A stretch of DNA of 6,005 nucleotides. Source: Bacteroidales bacterium (GTDB taxonomy: Bacteria; Bacteroidota; Bacteroidia; Bacteroidales; UBA932). Shown here piece by piece: positions 1-6,005 of this stretch. The stretch lies in contig JAGAAU010000082.1 of assembly GCA_017615135.1 (NCBI GenBank), positions 1-6,005 on the forward strand, written 5' to 3'. Positions within the stretch are counted from its first letter, which is position 1. Each line of letters begins with the position of its first letter. The position numbers and the translations under genes were made by a program. Below the pieces are notes generated by a model. It was not told where the DNA came from and searched no databases. It worked only from the letters and a program-made list of their open reading frames with translations.

Positions 1-719
1 CCGTCGTAATTCACCCCGTAACCGAAGGTGTGGCAGGCTTCGCGGGAAGCCATCTCGCGCAGGTCGGCATCGTCTTCATTGAGAAAAATCACGCTCCCGC
101 GATTAGCTCCCAGCCATTTATAGAGTTCTCCCTTGGCGGCTTTCACGCCCTCGAAAGACCCGAAACCCAGCAGGTGCGCACGCCCCACGTTGGTAATGAG
201 GCCGTAATCCGGGCGGCTAACCTTCACGAGACGGGCTATATCGTCCGGATGGTTCGCCCCCATTTCGATTACGGCAATCTGAGTTTCCGGGGTTATGGAG
301 AGCAGGCTCAGTGGCACACCGATATCGTTGTTCAGGTTCCCTCGCGTTGCAGTCACCCTGAATTTTCTGGCAAGGACAGCGGTTATAAGTTCCTTGGTGG
401 TGGTTTTACCGTTGGTGCCGGTAAGGCCGATGACGGGCAGCCGCTGCTCGCCCCCTACCCTCTCCCTGTGCATTGCAGCAAGCTCCTGAAGGGCCTCCAG
501 AGTATCCGGAACGCGGATTATCCGTGAATCTTCAGGCAGGTCGGCATCGGCAGAAGCCACCGCATAGGCAGCCCCGGCCTCCAGGGCCTTGGGCACAAAG
601 GCATTTCCGTCGAAATTCTCGCCGCGCAGGGCAAAGAATAGTTCGCCGCCGCCGAGGGTTCTGCTGTCTGTGCAAACCCGGCTGCCGCAGCTGAGAAAAA
701 GTCTGTAAAGTTCTTCCAT
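1..719 (-). CDS. murF: UDP-N-acetylmuramoyl-tripeptide--D-alanyl-D-alanine ligase (MurF), N-terminal part, cut by the window edge
   Basis: MurF is the cytoplasmic ATP-dependent ligase that adds D-Ala-D-Ala to the UDP-MurNAc-tripeptide, the last soluble step in making the peptidoglycan pentapeptide precursor. The frame is open from the ATG at 719 to the left edge, giving 239 complete codons, roughly the first half of a protein usually about 430 residues long. Residues 1-80 form the Mur N-terminal substrate domain, with CTDSR at 16-20 and LFFALRGENFDGN at 27-39, the usual MurF signature. The ATP-binding P-loop GTNGKTTT lies at 101-108, followed by TRGNLNNDIGVP (125-136), EMGANH (152-157) and the NVGRAHLLGFGS segment (177-188). 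K196 in AKGE fits the carbamylated-lysine position of Mur ligases. The start is supported by the typical EELY opening and by the dut stop codon, which ends one base upstream, so translation is probably coupled. No Shine-Dalgarno sequence is visible. The C-terminal domain is outside the window and integrity there cannot be judged. Confidence 0.96.
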   Translation of the reverse strand, partial: MEELYRLFLSCGSRVCTDSRTLGGGELFFALRGENFDGNAFVPKALEAGAAYAVASADADLPEDSRIIRVPDTLEALQELAAMHRERVGGEQRLPVIGLTGTNGKTTTKELITAVLARKFRVTATRGNLNNDIGVPLSLLSITPETQIAVIEMGANHPDDIARLVKVSRPDYGLITNVGRAHLLGFGSFEGVKAAKGELYKWLGANRGSVIFLNEDDADLREMASREACHTFGYGVNYD

Positions 720-720
720 G

Positions 721-1155
721 CTATTTGGTCCCCGTGCTTCCGAAGCCACCTTCGCCCCTGGCAGATTCTTCCAGGCTGTCTACTTCTTCCCACTCGGCGG
801 TTTCATGCCTGGCAAGCACGAGCTGGGCGATTCTCTCCCCGGGTTCTATATCGAAGGCTTCCTGCGAGAGGTTCACCAGAATAACCTTTACTTCCCCTCG
901 GTAATCCGCATCGATGGTGCCGGGAGAATTCAGGACCGTTATCCCCCGTTTTGCGGCCAGACCGCTGCGGGGACGCACCTGCACCTCGTATCCGGCAGGT
1001 ATTTCAAGATAAAGCCCTGTGGGCACCATGGCTCGGCAAAGGGGTTCGAGCCGTATAGGTTCCGAAAGGTCTGCCCGCACGTCCATGCCTGCGGAAAAAG
1101 CAGTCGCATAGGAAGGGAGCGCGTTGGAACTCTTATTTACTACCTTGACTATCAT
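721..1155 (-). CDS. dut: dUTP diphosphatase (dUTPase), trimeric family
   Basis: Dut hydrolyses dUTP to dUMP and pyrophosphate in the cytoplasm. This keeps uracil out of DNA and supplies dUMP for thymidylate synthesis. At 144 residues it has the normal length of the homotrimeric family, and all five conserved motifs are present in order. Motif I is AGMDVRADL (22-30). Motif II is PRSGLA (62-67). Motif III is [10 protein letters not shown] (79-88), in which D82 fits the catalytic aspartate that activates water and Y85 the residue under the deoxyribose. Motif IV is GERIAQLVL (106-114). Motif V is [10 protein letters not shown] (133-142), in which F138 would stack on uracil. The gene starts 4 nt after the stop of the GH28 gene and ends 1 nt before the murF start, so it is very probably co-transcribed with both. 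No Shine-Dalgarno sequence precedes the ATG. The gene appears intact. Confidence 0.97.
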   Translation of the reverse strand: MIVKVVNKSSNALPSYATAFSAGMDVRADLSEPIRLEPLCRAMVPTGLYLEIPAGYEVQVRPRSGLAAKRGITVLNSPGTIDADYRGEVKVILVNLSQEAFDIEPGERIAQLVLARHETAEWEEVDSLEESARGEGGFGSTGTK

Positions 1156-1159
1156 AGCG

Positions 1160-2536
1160 TTAAAATCTTACTCTATTCATCTTTATCATGGACATATCCG
1201 GAACATCCATCGCTTTATCGGCACACTGGGAGAACACGCAGTCTTCAAGTGTAATGTCGTGGATCATCTCTTTGGTTCCCCGGGCGAAGATACCCGTGCG
1301 GGCTTCCCGGCAGGTCATCCGGCTGATGTGAATATCGGTGAATTCCGGCAGCCACTCCGCAGTATTGGCAGTTTTGGCGCTGCGGCCAACCGGCACATCG
1401 GCATAGGAAGTCTCGAACACCACCGCAGACTCCCGGATTGCGCTGGCTATTATGTCGTAAATGTATATGCGCGAGGTCTTTCCACCCCGGCCGGGACCGC
1501 TCTTGAAGCGAAGGCCTGTATCGGTTCCGCTGAAGACATTGCGGCAGACAACCACATCCTCCACCCCGGCAGAGAATTCCGAACCAACTACAAAACCGCC
1601 GTGCGCGTGAAAAACCGTATTGTCGCAAATCAGTACACGGGCTATGGGAGGGCAAGCTTTTGCGGCAGCCTCACCGTCGCCGGCCTTGAGACAGATACCG
1701 TCATCGCCCACATCTACGGTGCAATTAACCACCAGGACGTCCTGACAGCAGGAAAAATCTATCCCGTCGCCGTTCTGGGCGTTCCAGGGGCAGCGCACTG
1801 TAACCCCATCTACTATAACATTGCGGCAGCGCGTGGGAATAAGGTGGAACTTCGGAGAATTCTGCACTGTAACTCCCTTAATGAGAACCCGTTCGCACTC
1901 GGTGAACCGAATCATATGGGTGCGCATCTTCTCCTGGTTTTTATAATCGCCGGCAATATTGGGATACTGGTTCAGATTGAAGGGATACCAGAGTTTTTCG
2001 TCGGGAGTAACGGTGCCGCCCATGCGCCGGAAATCCTTCCACTCCACCTCGCTCACCTTGCTGCGTTTAACCGCGCGCCAGTATTGGCCGTTGCCATCGA
2101 GTATGCCGTCTCCGGTAATGGAGATATCGCTCCGTTTGCTGGCGCCGATGCAGGGCTGGACTTTTCCGTCCAGCAGAAAATCGGTTTTATCGGGGCTGAA
2201 CAGCACAATTGCGTTCCGGCCTACGTGGAGGTCCATCCTATCTTTAAGGACTATCGGGCCGGTGAGCCACATTCCGGCAGGAACGTCGATATGGCCGCCG
2301 CCGAGCTTTTCAAGCGCCTTCACCGCAGCCGCGAAGGCCTCCGTATTCATGGAAATTCCATCTCCCACAGCGCCGAAATCGGCAATGTTCACCCTGGTGT
2401 CCGGGATGGCAGGAGCCTGGGGTTCAGGCAGATTCAGCGGCAGGCCGGTATAGTACGAAGCATAGTCGCCCGCGTACAGAGCCGAGGCAGAGAACAGCAC
2501 CGCAATAAGGCTGAAGAGGATTTTTTTCAGGTTCAT
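1160..2536 (-). CDS. secreted glycoside hydrolase family 28 protein (polygalacturonase-like)
   Basis: GH28 enzymes are inverting hydrolases with a right-handed parallel beta-helix. They cleave galacturonic-acid linkages in pectin (polygalacturonases, rhamnogalacturonases). This protein is 458 residues from the ATG at 2536. Residues 1-22 are a signal peptide: two lysines at 4-5, a hydrophobic core, and probable cleavage near LYA/GD (after 22) or after 19. There is no lipobox cysteine, so a soluble periplasmic or secreted protein is expected. The mature N-terminus has the family's DFGAVGDG (53-60). NSPKFHLIP (226-234) precedes the catalytic block: N255-G-D257 (the NTD motif with Gly for Thr), D278-D279 in GDDG, H312-G313, and R343-F-K345. 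All expected catalytic and substrate-binding residues are therefore present. A longer frame exists upstream to 2578, but those 14 codons overlap the permease gene and precede a clear signal peptide, so I reject that start. The gene starts 7 nt after the permease stop and ends 4 nt before dut. The exact substrate, and endo versus exo action, cannot be read from the sequence. No dockerin or secretion-tag domain is visible at the C-terminus. Confidence 0.93.
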   Translation of the reverse strand: MNLKKILFSLIAVLFSASALYAGDYASYYTGLPLNLPEPQAPAIPDTRVNIADFGAVGDGISMNTEAFAAAVKALEKLGGGHIDVPAGMWLTGPIVLKDRMDLHVGRNAIVLFSPDKTDFLLDGKVQPCIGASKRSDISITGDGILDGNGQYWRAVKRSKVSEVEWKDFRRMGGTVTPDEKLWYPFNLNQYPNIAGDYKNQEKMRTHMIRFTECERVLIKGVTVQNSPKFHLIPTRCRNVIVDGVTVRCPWNAQNGDGIDFSCCQDVLVVNCTVDVGDDGICLKAGDGEAAAKACPPIARVLICDNTVFHAHGGFVVGSEFSAGVEDVVVCRNVFSGTDTGLRFKSGPGRGGKTSRIYIYDIIASAIRESAVVFETSYADVPVGRSAKTANTAEWLPEFTDIHISRMTCREARTGIFARGTKEMIHDITLEDCVFSQCADKAMDVPDMSMIKMNRVRF

Positions 2537-2543
2537 ACAGGGG

Positions 2544-3638
2544 CTATTTCGGAGCCAGACGGTAAAGCACCGCGGCAATCACCGCAAAAATCACGTTGGG
2601 CATCCAGATTGCAACCGCCGGAGGCAGAGTGTCCGTGAACACGAACATCTGGCTGAATTTCATGAACAATATATAGGAGAAACTCAGGGCTATTCCTATA
2701 CCTATGTTGAAGCCGATACCGCCGCGCCGCCGTCGCGAAGAAAGCGACACTCCGATAATGGTAAGTATAAAGGCCGAAAACGGCAGGGCGTAACGTGTCT
2801 GTTTCTCTATCTGGGCATACATCACGTTGGCGTCGCCACGCATCTTCTGAGTCGCTATCAGATTATTCAACTGCTTGTAAGACAGAGTTTCAACGGTCTT
2901 TTTATTGTAGTAGAAATCGTCTACCGTGAGCGCAATCACCGTATCTTTGGCCGCGCCGCTGGTTACCTTGTCCTGCAGACCGTCGCTGTAGTCCCGGATG
3001 AAGTATTTGCGCAGATGCCAGCAGCGGGCAGTGCTGTCCCAGGTGGCGCTTTCGGCAGTTAGTTTGCTCACCAGCCGGCCGTCTTTCAACTCTTCAAGGG
3101 TTATGTTGTATGCGGTGTTGTTCCAGCCGCTGAAGGAACTCACATATACGAAGGTTCCGGGAGCTATCTGGTAATGTACGTTATTGCGTTTGAAGTCGTT
3201 AGTGTTGCGTTTTACGTAGAGGCGCTCGAACTGGAGCCTGGTAGCGTTGGACTGAGGAATCACGAAGAGGTTGAGCGACAGCGAAAGCGCGGCAATCAGC
3301 GCCGCCGAAATGTAATACGGCACCATCAGCCGGTGATAACTCACTCCTCCGGAGAGTATAGCCACTATCTCTGAATTGGCCGCCATCCGGGAAGTGAAGA
3401 AAATCACCGTAATGAACACGAAAAGCGGCGAGAACATATTCACGAAGTACGGAATAAAGTTCAAGTAATAGTGGAAGACGATATCTTTGAGCGGGGCCTC
3501 GTTCGCCACGAAATGGTCTATTTTCTCCGAGATGTCGAAGATAATGACTATACCTATTATGAGCAGCAGCGCGATGAAGAAGGTCAGTATGAACTTCCTC
3601 ATTATGTAAAGGTCCAGTATTTTCGGTTTAAGGCTCAT
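2544..3638 (-). CDS. LptF/LptG (YjgP/YjgQ) family permease of lipopolysaccharide export
   Basis: LptF and LptG are the inner-membrane subunits that, with the LptB ATPase, extract lipopolysaccharide from the inner membrane and pass it to the periplasmic bridge. The protein is 364 residues, the usual length. It shows the family layout: three N-terminal membrane segments (about 13-34, 57-82, 105-127), a periplasmic domain of about 150 residues (about 130-280) rich in short beta strands, then three C-terminal segments (about 284-300, 306-328, 338-361). Family-like stretches include IIFDISEKIDHF (32-43), the cytoplasmic loop SEIVAILSGGVS (89-100) and the basic loop SRRRRGG (301-307) before the fifth segment. 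The start at 3638 overlaps the tgt stop as ATGA, which supports this start over the internal Met13. The Bacteroidota members I recall also have about ten residues before the first membrane segment. LptF and LptG cannot be told apart here, so no symbol is given. Confidence 0.92.
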   Translation of the reverse strand: MSLKPKILDLYIMRKFILTFFIALLLIIGIVIIFDISEKIDHFVANEAPLKDIVFHYYLNFIPYFVNMFSPLFVFITVIFFTSRMAANSEIVAILSGGVSYHRLMVPYYISAALIAALSLSLNLFVIPQSNATRLQFERLYVKRNTNDFKRNNVHYQIAPGTFVYVSSFSGWNNTAYNITLEELKDGRLVSKLTAESATWDSTARCWHLRKYFIRDYSDGLQDKVTSGAAKDTVIALTVDDFYYNKKTVETLSYKQLNNLIATQKMRGDANVMYAQIEKQTRYALPFSAFILTIIGVSLSSRRRRGGIGFNIGIGIALSFSYILFMKFSQMFVFTDTLPPAVAIWMPNVIFAVIAAVLYRLAPK

Positions 3639-4765
3639 AATCTGGAACTTACGCGTTTAACTGCATCTTCTTTCCAATCGGCGAAATCGCCTTTTTCGAT
3701 ATGCGCGCGGGCCTGGCGCACCAGATCGAGGTAAAATGCCAGGTTGTGCTCGCTGGCAATCATGCCGGCGCTCATCTCTCCGGAAATGAAAAGGTGGCGC
3801 AGGTATGCTTTGCTGTAGGTGCTGTCGACAAATGACGTGCCGCAGGGATCTAGGGGCGAGAAATCGTTCTCCCACTTTGCGTTGCGCATGTTCATGATGC
3901 CGTTCCAGGTGAACAGCATGCCGTTGCGGGCATTACGGGTTGGCATGACGCAATCGAACATGTCTATTCCGCGCGCAATGGCCTCCAGTATGTTTGCGGG
4001 GGTACCGACTCCCATCAGGTAGCGGGCCCTGTCTGCGGGCAGATTCGGTTCGAGCTCTTCCAGCACCCGGTACATTTCTTCCGTAGGCTCCCCTACCGCC
4101 AGACCGCCGACCGCAATTCCGACCGACGAGAACTGCGCCGCGTGCCGGGCCGCCTCTGTTCGAAGCTCGGTATAGGTGCAGCCCTGAATTATCGGGAAGA
4201 AAGTCTGCTGATAGCCGTAGAGAGGCTGTGTTTCACTGAATCTTGCGGCAAATCGCTCAAGCCAGGCTTTTGTGAGGTCCAGACTTTTGCGGGCGTAGGC
4301 ACGGTCTGCATCGCCGGGGCAGCATTCATCCAGGGCCATGCATATATCGGCGCCGATAATGCGCTGGGTATCAACATTGTTCTCCGGAGTGAAAAGATGC
4401 CTGGAACCGTCTATATGGGAACTGAACCTGCAACCTTCGGCAGTAAGTTTGCGAATGGGGCTGAGACTGAAAATCTGGAAGCCGCCGCTGTCGGTAAGGA
4501 TCGGGCGGTCCCAGCTTTCGAAGCTGTGCAGCCCGCCAGCCTCCCGGAGTATCTCCAGCCCGGGCCGCAGATACAGGTGATAGGTATTTCCGAGTATGAT
4601 TTCTGCGCCGACGTCTTCCCGGAGGTCCCGGTGATACACGCCCTTAACGCTGCCGACGGTTCCTACCGGCATGAATATAGGGGTATGTATTACGCCGTGA
4701 TCCGTTTCCACCGTGCCCAAGCGGGCTGCGGAATGCCGGTCTGTGGCCAGGAGCGAAAATTTCAT
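3635..4765 (-). CDS. tgt: tRNA-guanine(34) transglycosylase (queuosine pathway)
   Basis: Tgt exchanges guanine at the wobble position 34 of GUN-anticodon tRNAs (Asp, Asn, His, Tyr) for preQ1, the base-exchange step of bacterial queuosine synthesis. The protein is a complete 376-residue TIM-barrel enzyme. TDSGGFQ (91-97) carries D92, one of the two active-site aspartates. HIDGS (117-121), DEC (146-148), QG (194-195) and GGLAVGE (220-226) form the base-binding pocket. D271 in FDCVMPTR (270-277) fits the nucleophile. C148 and V224 match the preQ1-type pocket and not the eukaryotic queuine type, whose loop has Gly at the V224 position. The C-terminal zinc site is unusual: the three cysteines of the CxCxxC motif are replaced by G309, S311 and D314, while the histidine is kept (H340 in SEHNL). 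The start at 4765 gives the expected MKF-type N-terminus. It is the first gene of the probable operon and overlaps the permease gene by 4 nt. Confidence 0.97.
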   Translation of the reverse strand: MKFSLLATDRHSAARLGTVETDHGVIHTPIFMPVGTVGSVKGVYHRDLREDVGAEIILGNTYHLYLRPGLEILREAGGLHSFESWDRPILTDSGGFQIFSLSPIRKLTAEGCRFSSHIDGSRHLFTPENNVDTQRIIGADICMALDECCPGDADRAYARKSLDLTKAWLERFAARFSETQPLYGYQQTFFPIIQGCTYTELRTEAARHAAQFSSVGIAVGGLAVGEPTEEMYRVLEELEPNLPADRARYLMGVGTPANILEAIARGIDMFDCVMPTRNARNGMLFTWNGIMNMRNAKWENDFSPLDPCGTSFVDSTYSKAYLRHLFISGEMSAGMIASEHNLAFYLDLVRQARAHIEKGDFADWKEDAVKRVSSRL

Positions 4766-4769
4766 CGCT

Positions 4770-4777
4770 CAAAGATA
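4770..4777 (-). promoter_or_regulatory. candidate -7 promoter element for the tgt operon (TATCTTTG)
   Basis: On the minus strand this octamer matches the Bacteroidota housekeeping -7 consensus TAnnTTTG exactly. It ends only 4 nt before the tgt ATG. If it is used in the usual way, transcription would start at or within a few bases of the start codon, giving a leaderless or nearly leaderless mRNA. I see no TTTG at the expected -33 distance. The call rests on the motif match and on its position upstream of the first gene of the minus-strand run. Confidence 0.45.
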
Positions 4778-4799
4778 GTGAAATCCCGGGAAAAACTTT

Positions 4800-4807
4800 T
4801 ACTTTTG
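4800..4807 (+). promoter_or_regulatory. candidate -7 promoter element for the nucleoside permease gene (TACTTTTG)
   Basis: The octamer is an exact match to the Bacteroidota -7 consensus TAnnTTTG and is followed by CA, as is common for this promoter type. It lies 29 nt upstream of the permease ATG at 4837, so the expected start point would leave a 5' leader of roughly 20-25 nt, A/T-rich and without a Shine-Dalgarno sequence. No clear TTTG is present at the -33 distance, which weakens the call. The 71-bp intergenic region holds nothing else I can identify apart from a short CCCGGG palindrome near 4786-4791. Confidence 0.5.
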
Positions 4808-4836
4808 CAGATACTAAATACCAAATCACTTTTACC

Positions 4837-6005
4837 ATGAGCAAATCGAATATCAGCTTCCGCCTCATCCTGATGAACTTCCTGCAGTACGCCGCCTGGG
4901 GCGCGTATCTTACCTCACTCGGGCGCTACCTTGGAAACATCGGCATGATAGACAACATCAAGTGGTTCTTCGCAATGCAGGGCATTGTATCCATCTTCAT
5001 GCCCACACTCATGGGAATTGTGGCAGACCGTCACATACAGGCTCAGACAACTCTGTCTTTATGCCACGGACTCGCCGGCATCTTCATGCTTGGCGCAGGC
5101 CTTTACTGCTACAGCGCCGGCGGCACCATATCTTTCCTGCCGTTATTCGTTCTCTACAGTCTGAGTGTTGCATTCTATATGCCCACCATAGCCATTTCCA
5201 ATTCCGTGGCTTACAATGCCCTTGGCAAAGCCGGCATGGACCCTGTGAAAGACTTCCCTCCTATCAGGGTGTTCGGCACCGTGGGTTTCATCTGCAGCAT
5301 GCTGCTCACCAATTTCCTAAAAATCGGCGGCGTTGCCATGCAGGATTCATACACCCAACTGTTCTCCTCAGGTATCATTTCCCTCGTACTTTGCTGCTAT
5401 GCGCTTACGATGCCTGTCTGCGAGACGAAGAAAGGAGAAGGCCAGAGCTTTACGGAAGCCTTCGGGCTCAAGGCCTTCAGCCTGTTCAAGAATTCCCAGT
5501 TTGCCATTTTCTTCATCTTCTCCATGCTGCTCGGGGCCTCGCTTCAGATTACAAATGGTTACGCCAATCTGTTCCTTGGTTCATTCAAGGCCGACCCTGC
5601 CCTCGCGCAGACCTTTGCAGTTAAGAATTCCAATGCACTTATAGCCATTTCGCAGGCGTCCGAGACTCTCTGCATCCTGCTTATTCCTTTCTGCATGAAG
5701 AAGTTCGGCATAAAGAACGTGATGCTCATAGCCATGTTCGCATGGGTATTCCGCTTTGGATTCTTCGGACTGGGCAATCCTGCAATGCCCGGAGTACTCT
5801 TCTTTATTCTGAGCTGCGTGGTTTACGGAGTTGCCTTCGACTTCTTCAACATTTCCGGATCGCTCTATGTCAATGACAACACAACCCCTGACATACGTTC
5901 CAGCGCACAGGGAGTGTTTATGCTTATGACCAACGGACTTGGCGCCACCATCGGCACCCTTGCTGCAGGCGCTGTGGTTAAAGCCTGCCACGTAGAGGCA
6001 GTCCC
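4837..6005 (+). CDS. nupG: NupG/XapB-type nucleoside:proton symporter (major facilitator superfamily), cut by the right window edge
   Basis: Proteins of this family import nucleosides across the inner membrane in symport with protons. The frame is open from the ATG at 4837 to the window end, giving 389 complete codons. E. coli NupG has about 418 residues, so probably only the last 30 or so are missing. Stretches closely resembling NupG as I remember it occur in order: NFLQYAAWGAYLTSLG (14-29), FMPTLMGIVADR (54-65), AGMDPVKDFPPIRVFGTVGF (132-151), FKNSQFAIFFIFSMLLGA (217-234) continuing to LQITN (236-240), SQASETLCILLIPF (272-285), YGVAFDFFNISGS (330-342) and RSSAQGVFMLMTNG (354-367). The visible part holds most of the expected twelve hydrophobic segments, with a polar central loop around 196-216 between the two halves. 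The ATG follows a plausible -7 promoter element, and no Shine-Dalgarno sequence is seen. It is divergent from tgt. Substrate range (purine, pyrimidine or broad) cannot be read from the sequence, and XapB-like specificity is equally possible. Confidence 0.93.
   Translation, partial: MSKSNISFRLILMNFLQYAAWGAYLTSLGRYLGNIGMIDNIKWFFAMQGIVSIFMPTLMGIVADRHIQAQTTLSLCHGLAGIFMLGAGLYCYSAGGTISFLPLFVLYSLSVAFYMPTIAISNSVAYNALGKAGMDPVKDFPPIRVFGTVGFICSMLLTNFLKIGGVAMQDSYTQLFSSGIISLVLCCYALTMPVCETKKGEGQSFTEAFGLKAFSLFKNSQFAIFFIFSMLLGASLQITNGYANLFLGSFKADPALAQTFAVKNSNALIAISQASETLCILLIPFCMKKFGIKNVMLIAMFAWVFRFGFFGLGNPAMPGVLFFILSCVVYGVAFDFFNISGSLYVNDNTTPDIRSSAQGVFMLMTNGLGATIGTLAAGAVVKACHVEAV

Noticed and set aside
30..527. 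165-codon plus-strand open frame opposite murF
   Set aside because: It is an in-register antisense shadow of murF, whose P-loop and other ligase motifs lie on the minus strand.
718..1254. 178-codon plus-strand open frame opposite dut
   Set aside because: It is an in-register antisense shadow. All five dUTPase motifs are on the minus strand.
2521..2527. Run of seven A (minus strand) in the GH28 signal-peptide codons, a possible slippage site
   Set aside because: It simply encodes Lys-Lys-Ile in the normal signal-peptide start. One short tract with the frame intact is not evidence of phase variation.
2537..2578. Upstream in-frame extension of the GH28 gene (14 codons)
   Set aside because: It lies mostly over the end of the permease gene and would put 14 residues in front of a textbook signal peptide. 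The ATG at 2536 is the better start.
1124..2638. 504-codon plus-strand open frame opposite the GH28 gene
   Set aside because: Its codons lie exactly antisense and in register with the GH28 codons. In that register a stop arises only where the sense gene uses TTA, CTA or TCA, which are rare in this GC-rich sequence. The translation has no recognisable family, and the opposite strand has a signal peptide and a full catalytic motif set.
4786..4791. CCCGGG palindrome in the divergent intergenic region as an operator or terminator
   Set aside because: It is only six bases with no longer dyad or U-tract around it, too short to support a regulatory or terminator call.
4142..4840. 232-codon plus-strand open frame opposite tgt
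   Set aside because: It is the same in-register antisense effect. tgt on the other strand is complete and well recognised, and this frame would also run into the start of the permease gene.
4644..4868. 74-codon minus-strand open frame starting inside the permease gene and ending inside tgt
   Set aside because: It overlaps the real tgt start in another frame, crosses the divergent promoter region and has no family resemblance.
5581..5991. 136-codon minus-strand open frame opposite the nucleoside permease
   Set aside because: It is an in-register antisense shadow of a clearly recognised transporter, and its Gly/His/Glu-rich translation resembles no family.
1..6005. Mobile element, CRISPR array, tRNA/rRNA gene or phage-defence system
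   Set aside because: The window is almost fully covered by recognised genes. I saw no repeat array, transposase, terminal inverted repeat or structural RNA, and the one gap is 71 bp.

Overview
The window looks like a piece of a Bacteroidota chromosome, most likely order Bacteroidales, with moderately high GC. Three things point there. No start codon is preceded by a recognisable Shine-Dalgarno sequence. The only sizeable non-coding gap carries two octamers of the Bacteroides-type -7 form TAnnTTTG. The versions of Tgt, the LptF/LptG permease and the NupG-like permease also resemble those I know from this phylum. The genus cannot be fixed by reading alone.

Layout: a run of five minus-strand genes fills positions 4765 down to 1, in transcription order tgt, an LptF/LptG-family permease, a secreted family GH28 (polygalacturonase-like) enzyme, dut and murF. 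murF runs off the left edge. The joints are very tight: a 4-nt ATGA overlap, then gaps of 7, 4 and 1 nt. No internal terminator is visible, so one polycistronic transcript with coupled translation is likely. A 71-bp divergent intergenic region (4766-4836) follows. From it a NupG/XapB-type nucleoside:proton symporter gene runs rightward and leaves the window on the right.

Roles: four of the five operon genes are housekeeping: tRNA queuosine modification (Tgt), lipopolysaccharide export (LptF/G), dUTP removal (Dut) and peptidoglycan precursor synthesis (MurF). The GH28 enzyme is the outlier. It is an exported pectin-type carbohydrate hydrolase with all its catalytic residues, placed between two housekeeping genes and not beside SusC/SusD or other polysaccharide-utilisation genes. 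The symporter adds a nucleoside-uptake function next to the tRNA-modification gene.

I found no new defence system, mobile element, CRISPR array, RNA gene or clear repeat. The points most worth a second look are a Tgt that lacks the three zinc-binding cysteines, the misplaced GH28 gene, and the compact divergent promoter region, which may give a near-leaderless tgt transcript. Many long open frames antisense to the real genes are register shadows.
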